Shown here: one piece after another, positions 34,984-44,872 of the stretch
Position numbering within the stretch: position 1 is the first letter of the stretch
Layout: each line of letters opens with the position of its first letter
Assembly: GCF_014698995.1 (NCBI RefSeq)
Contig: NZ_JACWZZ010000001.1
Coordinates: 1,322,501 to 1,386,500, forward strand
DNA: 64,000 bases
Source: Hymenobacter duratus
GTDB taxonomy: Bacteria > Bacteroidota > Bacteroidia > Cytophagales > Hymenobacteraceae
Reading direction: 5' to 3'
The notes under the pieces: generated by a model
The model's database searches: none
Seen by the model: the letters and a program-made list of their open reading frames with translations, nothing else
Told to the model about the DNA's origin: nothing
Translations under genes and position numbers: made by a program

Positions 34984-36093
34984 ATGAAGGCTGCTAGCCT
35001 GCTTCTGCTGCTGCTCTTCGGCAGCGCGTGGCCGGCCAGTGCGCAAGCTCCCCCCGATGGTGCCCCCTTTGCGGTTACGTTCAGCGACGTGCAGCGGCTG
35101 GCGGGCACTTATGAAGGTACGCTCGGTGGCAAATACCGCATCCGGCTGCAGCTCAGCGGCTCCGACTCAGCGCTGACCGGGCAGTACTACTACCTCAGCA
35201 AAGGCCAGCCGCTGCAGCTGCGGGGCCAGCTGAATAGCAGCGGCTTGGTGCTGCTACGCGAAACAGTGGGCGCCGATACCGTGGCTACCGGCTGGTTTTC
35301 GGGTAAGCTGGACGCCGGCCCGCTGCTGGCCGACCAGTGGCTGCGCGGGGAATGGTACAACCGTTCGGGCACTACGCTCATGCCGTTTCAGCTGCAGCGC
35401 ATGGGCGGTTCGGCGCGGCCCACCACGGCCAAGGCCCGCATTGGGTCCAAAACCTATCTGATGGCGTTTGAGGGGCCGGTAGTGACGGTGCCCGACGCCA
35501 GCGTGACCAAGCTGCTGGCGCAGTGCTTTTCGCTGGAAAGCCTGATTGGCCAGGACCTCGCCAGCCTGCGCGCCGAGCAGGAGGAAAAGCGCCGGGAAGG
35601 CATGCATGGCGGCACCGAGCGGCTGGACTACGCGGTGAACTACAATGCCCACGGCCTGCTCAGCCTCACTACCCAGACCACCGGCACCGGAGCCAGCGTA
35701 TGGTACGACCACCGCACACAGAACATTGACCTGAATACCGGCTTTCCTGTGGTGCTGGAAGACGAGATTCAGCCCGAAAAGCTGGCGCAGTTTCTGGCGC
35801 TGGGGCAGCAGAAGATGCAGAAAATAACGCGGGCCTACGTGCCTGAGCAGGACGGATTCCTGTCGGAAGAAGACGAGCAGGGCGTGCTAGGGCAGCAGTT
35901 TGGGCTGCACAGCACGCAGGAATACACCGTATCGGCGGCGGGTTTGGCCTTCGACCATCCTGTCAGCTACGATGGGCTGTCGAACTTCGTGTGGAAAGTG
36001 CTGACCGGCAATTTTAAGGTGGAGTTCACCCACGCCGAGCTGGCCCGCTTCCTGAAACCCGACAGCCCGTTGCGGCGGCTCACGCAGCGCTAA
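34984..36093 (+). CDS. Secreted hypothetical protein
   Basis: A 369-residue protein with a signal peptide (LLLLLLFGSAWPASAQ). The N-terminal part (about 30-130) looks like a small lipocalin-like or beta-barrel region (GTYEGTLGGKYRIRLQLSG, LTGQYYYLSKGQPLQLRGQL, abridged). The C-terminal part (about 150-365) has strands and helices resembling DUF3298/RsiV-type modules: LDYAVNYNAHGLLSLTTQTT, YDHRTQNIDLNTG, and a late AGLAFDHPV. An ATG at 34963 is also possible; 34984 places a Lys directly before the hydrophobic core. Confidence 0.68.
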   Translation: MKAASLLLLLLFGSAWPASAQAPPDGAPFAVTFSDVQRLAGTYEGTLGGKYRIRLQLSGSDSALTGQYYYLSKGQPLQLRGQLNSSGLVLLRETVGADTVATGWFSGKLDAGPLLADQWLRGEWYNRSGTTLMPFQLQRMGGSARPTTAKARIGSKTYLMAFEGPVVTVPDASVTKLLAQCFSLESLIGQDLASLRAEQEEKRREGMHGGTERLDYAVNYNAHGLLSLTTQTTGTGASVWYDHRTQNIDLNTGFPVVLEDEIQPEKLAQFLALGQQKMQKITRAYVPEQDGFLSEEDEQGVLGQQFGLHSTQEYTVSAAGLAFDHPVSYDGLSNFVWKVLTGNFKVEFTHAELARFLKPDSPLRRLTQR

Positions 36094-36261
36094 GCAGGAA
36101 GCAAAGGAAGGCGTGTTATGGAAATATAGTATATTCATAATGCACGCATTGGTCGAGTGCCGATGTGGGCCAGGAAGTCTGAGCGGGCAGATAGTGGAGG
36201 CGAAAATCAGACGACCTGAAAGCCGCGTGCCGTGTTTTCCACCTTCTAGTGCTCTGCCGCA

Positions 36262-37851
36262 ATGCGCCGTCTGTCCCGCTTCCGCTTCCTGACGCTGGCT
36301 GCCGTGGCGCTGCTGGCGGGTCTGGTGTCGTGCCATTACTACCTCGACCACCATTTTCGGGCTACGTACCAGGATGCCAACGCCCTGCTGCACGCCAGCG
36401 CCCGGCAAAAGCCCTATCTGAAAGCGCATCTGCGCAACGGCAGCGTGTATGTGTTTGACTCGCTGTGGCAGTACACAGCCGGCACCGATGCCGTGAGTGG
36501 CAATGCGGTGCAGTACGATTTCAACCGGCGGGAGCAGAGCCGGGGACCGGTGCAGCTGCCCGTCGATTCGGTAGCCATTTTTGAATCCAACCGGCCGGTG
36601 CCTTCCAAAGATGCCGGCCGGGTGGCGGCCCTCGCCATTCTGGCCGGCGCCGACGTGGCGCTGGGAATAGTGTGCATTACGATACCGAAGGCCTGTTTCG
36701 GCTCGTGCCCTACGTTCTACTACGAGCAGGAAGACAATGTGAATAGTGCCAACGCCGAGGGCTTTTCCAGCGCCATTGCTCCCGCTTTCGAGGCTGCCGA
36801 TGTGGATGCGCTGCACAACCCTTCTGTGCTTGGGCGAACCACGTTTGGGCTGACGATGAAAAACGAAGCCCTGGAAACGCACGCCGTGAATGCTGTACAG
36901 CTGCTGGCAGTGCCCCGCGGCCCCGGCCAGCGTGTGTTTCACGATGGCGAAAACGGCTTCTACCTCACCGAACAGCTCACGCCCATCACAGCAGCCCGTT
37001 GCGGCCCGGAAAAACTGACGGCCGCTCTGGCCGAGGCCGACGACGACCGGGAGTGGTTCAGCCCCGCCGATTCTACCGACCTGAGCACCCGCGAAACCGT
37101 GGAGCTGTCCTTCGAGCATGCGCCGACCGGCCCGGTGGGGCTGGTGCTGAACTTTCGCCAGACCCTGCTCACTACATTCCTGCTCTACAATGCCTACGGC
37201 TACATGGGCGACGAAGTGGGCGACCTGTTTGCCCGCGTCGAAACCGACCGTACCGTCCGCAGCTCCCTCACCAATCCGTATGGTTTGCTGGGTGGCATCG
37301 ACGTGAGCTGCCTGGACGCACGCACCGGCCGCTGGGTGCCCGCCTCCACGCTCTACGAAACAGGTCCTATTGCCCGCAATCTGCAGTTTGTGCCGCTGCC
37401 TGGCGCCCAGAGCAGCGGGCCACTGCGCGTGCGGCTACGGTTAGCGAAAGGTCTGTGGCGTCTCGATTATGCCGGTTTAGCTACCGTGCGCGGCCGTACG
37501 CAGCCGCTGGTGCTGAACCCGGGCCTGGTCACGCGCGCCGGCCGCTCCGACGACGAAGCCCGCCAGCAGCTTTCCGCCGATGACCATAGCTACCTCACGG
37601 CGCTGCCTGGCGAAGCCTGCCGGCTGCATTTCCGGCTGCCCGACCCGGCCCGTGACTACGAGTTGTTTGTCCGCTCCAAGGGCTACTATCTGGAGTGGAT
37701 TCGGCAGGACTGGCTGCGAGAGAAAAATCTGCCCAAGCTGCGGGGGATGCTCACCAATAATCCGGCTACCTGGGCCGAGCTGGCCCGGGAATTCAAAACC
37801 GCGGAGCCCCGCATGGAAGCCATCTTCTGGAACAGCAAAATTGTGCAGTAG
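36262..37851 (+). CDS. Large hypothetical lipoprotein with CFGSCP motif
   Basis: A 529-residue protein with a lipoprotein signal (ALLAGLVSC). A hydrophobic stretch at about 118-137 (VAALAILAGADVALGIVCI) precedes the motif KACFGSCPTFYY, a Cys-Phe-Gly-Ser-Cys-Pro element I have seen in Bacteroidota proteins of unknown function. The remainder appears beta-rich, with no catalytic signature I recognise. The next gene, a small lipoprotein, starts 2 nt after its stop, so the two are an operon and may form one envelope complex. Confidence 0.75.
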   Translation: MRRLSRFRFLTLAAVALLAGLVSCHYYLDHHFRATYQDANALLHASARQKPYLKAHLRNGSVYVFDSLWQYTAGTDAVSGNAVQYDFNRREQSRGPVQLPVDSVAIFESNRPVPSKDAGRVAALAILAGADVALGIVCITIPKACFGSCPTFYYEQEDNVNSANAEGFSSAIAPAFEAADVDALHNPSVLGRTTFGLTMKNEALETHAVNAVQLLAVPRGPGQRVFHDGENGFYLTEQLTPITAARCGPEKLTAALAEADDDREWFSPADSTDLSTRETVELSFEHAPTGPVGLVLNFRQTLLTTFLLYNAYGYMGDEVGDLFARVETDRTVRSSLTNPYGLLGGIDVSCLDARTGRWVPASTLYETGPIARNLQFVPLPGAQSSGPLRVRLRLAKGLWRLDYAGLATVRGRTQPLVLNPGLVTRAGRSDDEARQQLSADDHSYLTALPGEACRLHFRLPDPARDYELFVRSKGYYLEWIRQDWLREKNLPKLRGMLTNNPATWAELAREFKTAEPRMEAIFWNSKIVQ

Positions 37852-37853
37852 CT

Positions 37854-38363
37854 ATGCAAAAGGCCCTTATCGTACTGTTGCTGGCACCATGTCTACTGGC
37901 GGGCTGCCGCGTCAATAAGGCCGTGCCGCTGGCCAGGGAACTGCCGGAGTCGCCGCGTGGCGTGGAACTGGTGCAGCTGGATAAGCGCAAAATACCGCTG
38001 CAGCAGGGAGAACTGCTGGCCCTGACTCCGGACACGGCCTACGTGCTGACTACGCAGGGCCAGGTGCTGCCCATTCCGAAAAATGCCATTGAGGCGGCGC
38101 AGCTCAACATTGCCCTGACCAGCAACCAGCCTGCCAGCTTGCGGGGCTGGGCCGGCCTAACTAACCTGCTGACCCTCTCGCACGGGCTTTTTATGGTCTT
38201 TACGTTGCCGCTGAATATTGGCATAACGTCGGCTGTAGGCACCGGAGCAGGACGAGCCTACCAGGTAGACTATCCGCAGCAAATCAACTGGGAGGAAATG
38301 AACAAGTTTGCACGTTTTCCGCAGGGGCTGCCGCGTGGTGTGCCGCTGAGCCAGCTGCGCTGA
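37854..38363 (+). CDS. Small hypothetical lipoprotein
   Basis: A 169-residue protein with a clear lipobox (LLAGC). It begins 2 nt after the stop of the larger lipoprotein gene. A second hydrophobic stretch (LTLSHGLFMVFTLPLNIGIT, about residues 104-123) could cross or enter a membrane. A conserved-looking start after the lipobox (VELVQLDKRKIPLQQGELLAL, abridged) suggests a beta domain. The function is unknown. Confidence 0.72.
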   Translation: MQKALIVLLLAPCLLAGCRVNKAVPLARELPESPRGVELVQLDKRKIPLQQGELLALTPDTAYVLTTQGQVLPIPKNAIEAAQLNIALTSNQPASLRGWAGLTNLLTLSHGLFMVFTLPLNIGITSAVGTGAGRAYQVDYPQQINWEEMNKFARFPQGLPRGVPLSQLR

Positions 38364-38436
38364 CTAGAGCGGCGGGCTTGATGAGTAGTTTGAGAGAGGG
38401 GGCCGTACCTTCGTGGGGTCCACTTGTTTTGTCGCC

Positions 38437-40326
38437 GTGCCCGTTTCTGCTGCCATTCGCCCGCTTACTGTTTCGCCTGCCGAAGTCTTCACCGAAAACC
38501 TGACTACCCACATGGCGCAGGAGCAGCACTACGCCAGCCGCCACCAATTGGGGGGCTGGCTGCGGGTGGTACTGTTTGGGGGCGGCGCGTTCGGCGCGTG
38601 GGGGCTCTTTTCACAGGGGTACCTGCTGCCGGGCATTGCGTTTGTAGCGGCGGTATGGCTGGCCTTCATGGCAATGGTGCGCTGGCATGGCCGCATGAGC
38701 TATCAGCGCGAGCATCACCGCCTGCTGGCCCGCCTCAACCAGGACGAGCTAAACCGCCTGGCCGGCAAGCTGGACAGCTTCGACCCGGGTCTGCGCTACC
38801 TCGATACCCAGCATCCGTACGCCGCCGACCTCGACGTATTCGGCGCCCACTCGTTGTTCCAGCTGCTCAACCGTGCCTCTACCCGGCTGGGCCAAGACTG
38901 GCTGGCCGGCTGGCTGCTCCGGCCCGCCCTGGCCGATGTGGTACGTGCCCGCCAGCAAGCCACCGCCGAGCTGGCCCCCGATGTAGCCTGGACCCAGGAG
39001 TGGCAGGCGCGCGCCCGTCATTTTCCGCGCCAGCAAGCCGATCCGCGCGAATTCAGCGCCTGGCTGGCCCACCCCGATTTCTTTGCCGGCAAGCCTTGGC
39101 TGAAGCCGTTGCTGGTGCTGCTGCCACTGCTGTCGGTAGGGGCTATGGTGGCTTGGGGACTAGGAGCCGGCTTCTATCCATTAGTAGTGGTGCAGTTGGC
39201 TATTGGAGTGCTGAACGGGCGGCTGGCGCTGGCCCGCACAGAATATGCCGAGCAGGCCACCGCCATGCGCGACGCGCTACGGGCCACACAGGCCCAATTG
39301 GCGCTGTTCGAGGACGAATCGGCTCCGGACTGGCAGGCGGCGCGGCTGCGGCAGCTGCGCGAAACGCTGCGGGCAGCCAGCCACGGCACTGCTGCCACGC
39401 GCCGCCTTGGGCAGCTGGCCACGGTAGCCGGCCTGTTCCGGGGGCGGGAGCATCCGTTGGGGGCACTGCTCCTGAATAGCTTATTGCTCTGGGACTTGCA
39501 TGCCATGTGGCAGCTGGAGCGCTGGAAGCGCGACTTGGGTCCGGAACTGACTACCGTGCTGGAAGTGCAGGCCGAGTTGGAAGCCCTCATCAGCCTTGCC
39601 GGCTGGCAATTCGGCAACCCCACCTATACCACTCCTGAGCTAAGCAGTGCGCCCCTCGAAGTGACGGCCGAAGCTCTGGGCCATCCGCTCATCTTCGCGG
39701 CACGCCGCATCACCAACGATTTTCAGACCAGCGGCTACGGTCAGACGGCCGTTATTACGGGCTCCAATATGGCCGGTAAAAGCACGTTTTTGCGGACTGT
39801 GGGCCTGAACATGGTACTGGCCCTGGCCGGTGGCGTTGTGTGCGCCCGACGCTTGCGCCTCAGTCCGGCCCAGGTGTTCACGGCCATGCGCACCCAGGAC
39901 AATCTGGCCGAAAGCACCTCTTCCTTCTACGCCGAGTTGAAACGGCTTAAGCTGCTACTGGACCTGAGTAGCAACGAAGATGCCAGCCACGGAAACAGCC
40001 AGCAGGCACCCGTAGCGGATGCATTGCCGGTGTTTTATCTGCTCGATGAGATTTTGAAAGGCACCAACTCGCTGGACCGCCACCGCGGAGCCCGGGCGCT
40101 GTTGCGGCAGTTGCACCAGCGCCCTGCCGCCGGCCTCATCAGCACCCACGACCTGGAGCTGGCTGCGCTGGAAGCCGAATGGCCCGGCCAGGTGCGCAAC
40201 TTCAGCTTCAACAGCACCTTCAGCGGCGGCGAAATCCACTTTGACTACCACCTGACGCCCGGTGCCTGCCGCGCCTTCAATGCCAGCCAGCTGATGCAGT
40301 TGATGGGAATTGAGGTTGACGGATAA
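38437..40326 (+). CDS. Membrane-associated MutS-family ATPase
   Basis: A 629-residue protein combining N-terminal membrane segments (about residues 45-85, VVLFGGGAFGAW and LLPGIAFVAAVWLAFMAMV; and about 225-265) with a MutS C-terminal ABC ATPase: Walker A TGSNMAGKSTFLRT, the Q-loop/ABC region MRTQDNLAESTSSFYAEL, Walker B VFYLLDEILKGTNSLDR and STHDLELAAL. The mismatch-binding N-terminal domain I of MutS is absent. This is the Bacteroidota "MutS domain-containing" membrane group, whose role is unknown. The start is uncertain: a GTG at 38437 fits TACCTTCG at 38405-38412; an ATG at 38512 would shorten it. Confidence 0.85.
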   Translation: MPVSAAIRPLTVSPAEVFTENLTTHMAQEQHYASRHQLGGWLRVVLFGGGAFGAWGLFSQGYLLPGIAFVAAVWLAFMAMVRWHGRMSYQREHHRLLARLNQDELNRLAGKLDSFDPGLRYLDTQHPYAADLDVFGAHSLFQLLNRASTRLGQDWLAGWLLRPALADVVRARQQATAELAPDVAWTQEWQARARHFPRQQADPREFSAWLAHPDFFAGKPWLKPLLVLLPLLSVGAMVAWGLGAGFYPLVVVQLAIGVLNGRLALARTEYAEQATAMRDALRATQAQLALFEDESAPDWQAARLRQLRETLRAASHGTAATRRLGQLATVAGLFRGREHPLGALLLNSLLLWDLHAMWQLERWKRDLGPELTTVLEVQAELEALISLAGWQFGNPTYTTPELSSAPLEVTAEALGHPLIFAARRITNDFQTSGYGQTAVITGSNMAGKSTFLRTVGLNMVLALAGGVVCARRLRLSPAQVFTAMRTQDNLAESTSSFYAELKRLKLLLDLSSNEDASHGNSQQAPVADALPVFYLLDEILKGTNSLDRHRGARALLRQLHQRPAAGLISTHDLELAALEAEWPGQVRNFSFNSTFSGGEIHFDYHLTPGACRAFNASQLMQLMGIEVDG

Positions 40327-40451
40327 GAAAATTTGGTTGAAAATCTGCGCGGTGTATGCCTTATTGCGGCCGGAGCACAACTTATAGCCGCGTATTGTGG
40401 TAAGCTGAACAGGCTTATTTTGCCTGTACTTCAAATTTAATTCTCTGCTTC

Positions 40452-41420
40452 GTGTACATCCGCAAGAATCTTCGCTGGCGTGTAATCTGGAAATACGCCT
40501 GGCAAGGACTGGTCGTATTTACGCTGTATTCCACGCTGGTCTGCATCCTCTACCGGTTAGTTGGGTTTCGGTCGTTGTCTATTCCGTGGCAGCCGGTGGC
40601 CACGCTGGGCATTGCGGTATCGTTCTACATCGGCTTCAAAAATAACGGCTCGTACGACCGTTTCTGGGAAGGCCGGCAGCTATGGGGAGGCATCGTAAAC
40701 TACAGCCGCACCTGGGCCATACAGTCGCTGGAATACGTGACGTCGGTGGTGGATGCGCCCGAAATTGATGCGCCCGCCGCTTCCCAGGCCGAGCTGACCC
40801 TGCGCCACCGCCGGCTAGTATACCGCCAGATTGCGTGGTGCAACGCCCTGCGCCTGAATCTACGGCGCCAGAACGACCAGTGGGACGAGCAGGTGGCGCC
40901 TTTCCTCGACCCGGCCGAGTCGGCGGAGATGCGCCGCAAGCAGAACCCGCCGGCCCATTTGCTGCGCCAGCAGGCCGCCGACCTGCGTATTCTGCGCGAG
41001 GAACGCGGCTTGCTGAACGACTTCCAGCACGTGAACATGATGACCAGCATTGAGCAGTTCAACAACCTGCAGGGGGGCTGTGAGCGAATCAAGAATACCC
41101 CGTTTCCGCGCCAGTATGCTTTCTACAGCTTCGTGTTTGTGTGGCTGTTTGCCGCACTGCTGCCCCTGGGCCTGATCGGGGAGTTTGAAAAGATGGGGCC
41201 GGACCACATCTGGCTGACTATTCCTTTTTCAGTGCTGGTATCGTGGGTATTCAACACTATCGAAATAGTGGGGCACACCAGCGAAAATCCCTTCGAAAAC
41301 GAGATGAACGACGTGCCGATGACCGCCATCTGCCGCACCATCGAAATAGACCTGCGCGAAATGCTCGGCGAAACTCATCTACCGTCCAAGCTGGCCCCAA
41401 TCGACGATATTCTATATTAA
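40452..41420 (+). CDS. Bestrophin-family anion channel
   Basis: A 322-residue membrane protein of the bestrophin/YneE family: N-terminal MYIRKNLRWRVIWKYAW, first membrane helices around GLVVFTLYSTLVCILY and LGIAVSFYIGFKNNGSYDRFWEGR, and two more around FYSFVFVWLFAALLPLGL and LTIPFSVLVSWVFNTIE. The signature SYDRFWEGRQLWGG is typical of bacterial members, which are pentameric ion channels. The start is GTG. It follows the MutS-like gene by 125 nt. Confidence 0.92.
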   Translation: MYIRKNLRWRVIWKYAWQGLVVFTLYSTLVCILYRLVGFRSLSIPWQPVATLGIAVSFYIGFKNNGSYDRFWEGRQLWGGIVNYSRTWAIQSLEYVTSVVDAPEIDAPAASQAELTLRHRRLVYRQIAWCNALRLNLRRQNDQWDEQVAPFLDPAESAEMRRKQNPPAHLLRQQAADLRILREERGLLNDFQHVNMMTSIEQFNNLQGGCERIKNTPFPRQYAFYSFVFVWLFAALLPLGLIGEFEKMGPDHIWLTIPFSVLVSWVFNTIEIVGHTSENPFENEMNDVPMTAICRTIEIDLREMLGETHLPSKLAPIDDILY

Positions 41421-41603
41421 AAAGTAAAGCAGCGCCCGGCTGGACTTACCGTTTTGGGCCCTAGGTCAGAGAGATTTGCCTTGCAGACAGAAGAGCTACC
41501 GTCAGCGAGCCAGCTGATTCGCCTTCCTGTTTGACCAAAGCTGGGCATTAACTAATGTAGCGGGGCCGGCGTAAGCACAGAACCCTTCGTATCCCACGCT
41601 GCT

Positions 41604-42533
41604 ATGGCCAAACGCCCCAATTCTACTTCTACGGTCGGTGCTGCTACCGCCCGCAAAAAAAGCACTGCGCCCCACCATCCGGCTTCTGCTAACTGCCCGC
41701 ATCCGAAGGGCATCCTCATTCCGATAGGTGGAGCCGAGAAACGAGGTGTTGATGCGCAGAAAACACCGACTTCTGATGACATGGCGTCGGAGTCGATTCT
41801 GCAGCGTTTCGTGAATGAGCTGCCAAATAAAGGGCCCATACTCGTGATTCCCACGGCCTCGGAGGAAGCGGAGGAAGCAGGTAAGGAGTACGTGGAGATT
41901 TTCAAAGGTTTGGGAGCTAGTCGCGTCGATGTGCTCCATATTGAGTCGCGGCAGCAGGCCAATGCGGAAGAGAGCCTGCAGCTGCTGGAAAAAGCCGAAG
42001 GAATCATGTTTACGGGCGGCGACCAGCTGCGGCTTACGGCTCTGCTGGGTGGTACGCAGCTGCAGCGGCGCATCAAGGAGCGCTACACGCATGAGCGGTT
42101 TGTAATTGCGGGAACCAGTGCCGGGGCCACGGCCATGAGCACGCCCATGATTTACCAGGGCCGCAACGACGCCGGCATGCTGAAAGACGAAATCCACATC
42201 ACTACCGGCCTGGAGTTCCTGCACGATGTGGCCATTGATACGCACTTTGTGGCCCGCGGCCGGATTGTGCGCATCGCACAGATTATTGCCACCAACCCGG
42301 CCTGCGTCGGGCTGGGGCTGGAGGAAAATACCGGCGTTGTCATCACCAAAGGCCGTGAACTGGAGGTAATCGGGGAAGGCATTGTGGTGATTGTGGACGG
42401 CACCAGCTGTTCTTCCACGAATATTCACGAAATCCAGCCCGGTGAGCCATTTACCATCCGCGACCTGCGGGTGCACCTGCTCAGCCGGGGCGAGAAGTAC
42501 ACGCTGCCCATACTGGAGCAGATGCACGTGTAG
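41604..42533 (+). CDS. cphB: Cyanophycinase (peptidase S51)
   Basis: A 309-residue serine peptidase that breaks the arginine-aspartate polymer cyanophycin into dipeptides. Catalytic Ser172 is in the nucleophile elbow GTSAGA; IPIGGAEKRG, PTASEE, GIMFTGGDQLRLT and DTHFVARGRIVRI are all typical. The first ~30 residues are basic and Ser/Thr-rich, with no signal peptide, so it should be cytoplasmic. No cyanophycin synthetase or isoaspartyl dipeptidase gene is in the window; a stand-alone enzyme may degrade imported polymer or dipeptides. Confidence 0.93.
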   Translation: MAKRPNSTSTVGAATARKKSTAPHHPASANCPHPKGILIPIGGAEKRGVDAQKTPTSDDMASESILQRFVNELPNKGPILVIPTASEEAEEAGKEYVEIFKGLGASRVDVLHIESRQQANAEESLQLLEKAEGIMFTGGDQLRLTALLGGTQLQRRIKERYTHERFVIAGTSAGATAMSTPMIYQGRNDAGMLKDEIHITTGLEFLHDVAIDTHFVARGRIVRIAQIIATNPACVGLGLEENTGVVITKGRELEVIGEGIVVIVDGTSCSSTNIHEIQPGEPFTIRDLRVHLLSRGEKYTLPILEQMHV

Positions 42534-42697
42534 CCCGCCAAAAACAGTGGCAGAGCAACTGCCTGCAGGCAGGAGCCGAGACAGAAACCGAAGCACGGCG
42601 TTCGTATTTGCGGTAGCTTGGGACCGGGTGCAGGTTCAGCGACGGACGGCTTATTGCCGTATAGGCGCAGCAGAACCCGCCTCCGCAGTCCGCTGCC

Positions 42698-44839
42698 ATG
42701 AATACACACGCCCGTAAGCTTCGCTATTTCTTCTTTAGTCAGGACTTCTCCGATGGCCTTCGCATTACGTTGGCCGTGTTGCTGCCCGGTATTTTGCTGG
42801 GGTGGCTGGGGCATCTGGGAGCAGGAATAGAAGTAGCGCTGGGGGCGCTTTGCGTGAGCATCACCGATTCGCCGGGGCCGGTAGTGCACAAGCGCAACGG
42901 CATGCTGGCGGCCGTGGTGCTGCTGCCGGTGCTGGCGCTGCTCACGGGCCTGGTCCAGCCGCATCTGTGGCTGCTGGGCCTGGAAATCGGGGTGCTGAGC
43001 TTCGTGTTTACGCTGTTTCTGGTGTACGGCAACCGCGCCGCTTCCGTGGGCACCGCGGGCCTGCTGCTCGTTATTCTGATGATGGACCGCAGCCTCACCC
43101 TGCGCGAATTGATAGAGTATGTGTTGCAGGTCACGGCGGGTGGCATTTGGTATATGCTGGTGAGTCTGCTCTGGTATCAGATCCGGCCCTACCGGCCGGC
43201 ACAGCAGGCGCTGGGCGAGTGTATCCGGGCGGTTTCGGGCTTTCTGCGCCTCAAGGCAGAATTCTACCGCACCGGCACCAGCCTCGACGATGACTACCGC
43301 CGCCTGATGGCCCAGCAGGTAACCGTGAACGAAAAGCAGGATGCCGTGCGCGAACTGCTCTTCAAAACCCGCCAGATGATGAAGGAATCGACGGGCACCG
43401 GGCGGCGGCTGGTGCTCACCTTCGTGGACCTGGTCGACCTCTACGAGCACATCACCGTCACCTATTACGACTATACCGCGCTACATGCCCGCTTCGAGGC
43501 CACCGGCGTGCTGGATGCCATTGCGGAACTGGTGGAGCAGTTAGCGACTGAGCTGGAACGCATCGGGTTTGCTATTGAAGCCAACCACGGCCATACTTCC
43601 CGCGTGGACTTGGCCGCTGGCTTAGAGCACCTGAAAGCCCGCATCGACTCGCTCGAAGATGCCAGCCAGCCGGGCCATACACTGGTGCTGAAGAAGATTC
43701 TGGTGAACCTGCGCAACCTCACCCAGCGTGTGCAGGATATCCAGGCCTATTTCGATGCCACGGTGCCCGCTGCCTCGGGGCGGGAGCTGGAGTTTGGGCG
43801 TTTTGTAGCGCATCAGAGCTTCGGGCTGGGGCAGCTGCGCGACCATCTCACGCTCAGTTCGGGCATTTTCCGGCACGCCGTCCGCATGATGGTGGCTTGC
43901 CTGGCCGGTTTTGTAATAGCCAAAGTGCTCCTGCCGGGCCACCATAGCTACTGGATCATCATGACGACGACCTACATGCTCAAGCCGGCGTTCAGCCTTA
44001 CCAAGCAGCGCAATATTCATCGGGTGCTGGGCACGCTGGTGGGTGGCGGCATTGGGGGGCTGGTACTGTTGCTGATACACGACCGGACCGTGCTGGTAGC
44101 GTTGCTGGGCCTTTTTATGCTGACTTCGTTCAGCTTCACGCGCAGCACTTACATTGTGGCCGTCACATTCATGACGCCTTTCGTCCTGATTCTGTTCAGC
44201 TTTCTGGGGCTGGGGTATCTGCAGGTAGTGGAAGAACGGGTGCTGGATACCGTGCTGGGCTGCCTGCTGGCATTTGCGGCCAGCTACCTGCTGTTTCCGC
44301 GCTGGGAGTCTGACCAGCTACAGGACTACATGAAGGCCGTGCTGCGCGCTAATCTGCACTATCTCTACACGCTACAGGAAAGCCTCACCGGCTCGCCCGT
44401 GGCCGTAGTCGACTATAAGCTGGCCCGCAAGGAAGTGTACGTCAGTTCCGCAAACCTGGCCGCTGCGTTTCAGCGCATGATGTCGGAGCCGCGTGGTAAG
44501 CAGCATCGGCCCACCGAAGTGCATGAGTTTGTGGTGCTAAACCATATTCTATCTTCCAATGTGGCCTCCATCACCTCTGGTTTGCTGGCGGGCAGCAGCC
44601 GGGTAGAGCAGCCCGGAGCCCTGCTACGCTTGGTGCGTCAGTCGCGGCAGGCCCTGCACCGCAGCCTGCGCCGCCTCGACCCGGCCGAGCCCGAAACCAT
44701 TCCGGAACCTGCTTCCGGCCTGCCAACGCCCAAGCGGCCTGAGGCAGCCGCCCCCGATCCGCAGCTGTCCGAACAGCTGGATTTTATTCAGAAAATCAGC
44801 AGCGACATCAGTAAAGTGACGGAGGAAGTGCTGACGTAG
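42698..44839 (+). CDS. FUSC/YccS-family inner-membrane protein
   Basis: A 713-residue membrane protein of the YccS/YhfK (FUSC) family, related to aromatic-acid efflux and aluminium-activated transporters. There are two hydrophobic blocks of about six helices each (residues ~20-165 and ~400-530) separated by a cytoplasmic helical domain, and a charged C-terminal tail (~560-713). Motifs include LGALCVSITDSPGP and the second-block start MMVACLAGFVIAKVLLPGHH with RVLGTLVGGGIGG. The transported substrate is unknown. Length is close to E. coli YccS. Confidence 0.88.
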   Translation: MNTHARKLRYFFFSQDFSDGLRITLAVLLPGILLGWLGHLGAGIEVALGALCVSITDSPGPVVHKRNGMLAAVVLLPVLALLTGLVQPHLWLLGLEIGVLSFVFTLFLVYGNRAASVGTAGLLLVILMMDRSLTLRELIEYVLQVTAGGIWYMLVSLLWYQIRPYRPAQQALGECIRAVSGFLRLKAEFYRTGTSLDDDYRRLMAQQVTVNEKQDAVRELLFKTRQMMKESTGTGRRLVLTFVDLVDLYEHITVTYYDYTALHARFEATGVLDAIAELVEQLATELERIGFAIEANHGHTSRVDLAAGLEHLKARIDSLEDASQPGHTLVLKKILVNLRNLTQRVQDIQAYFDATVPAASGRELEFGRFVAHQSFGLGQLRDHLTLSSGIFRHAVRMMVACLAGFVIAKVLLPGHHSYWIIMTTTYMLKPAFSLTKQRNIHRVLGTLVGGGIGGLVLLLIHDRTVLVALLGLFMLTSFSFTRSTYIVAVTFMTPFVLILFSFLGLGYLQVVEERVLDTVLGCLLAFAASYLLFPRWESDQLQDYMKAVLRANLHYLYTLQESLTGSPVAVVDYKLARKEVYVSSANLAAAFQRMMSEPRGKQHRPTEVHEFVVLNHILSSNVASITSGLLAGSSRVEQPGALLRLVRQSRQALHRSLRRLDPAEPETIPEPASGLPTPKRPEAAAPDPQLSEQLDFIQKISSDISKVTEEVLT

Positions 44840-44872
44840 GCTCCGTTTCCGTACTAGGTAGGCCGCAACGAC

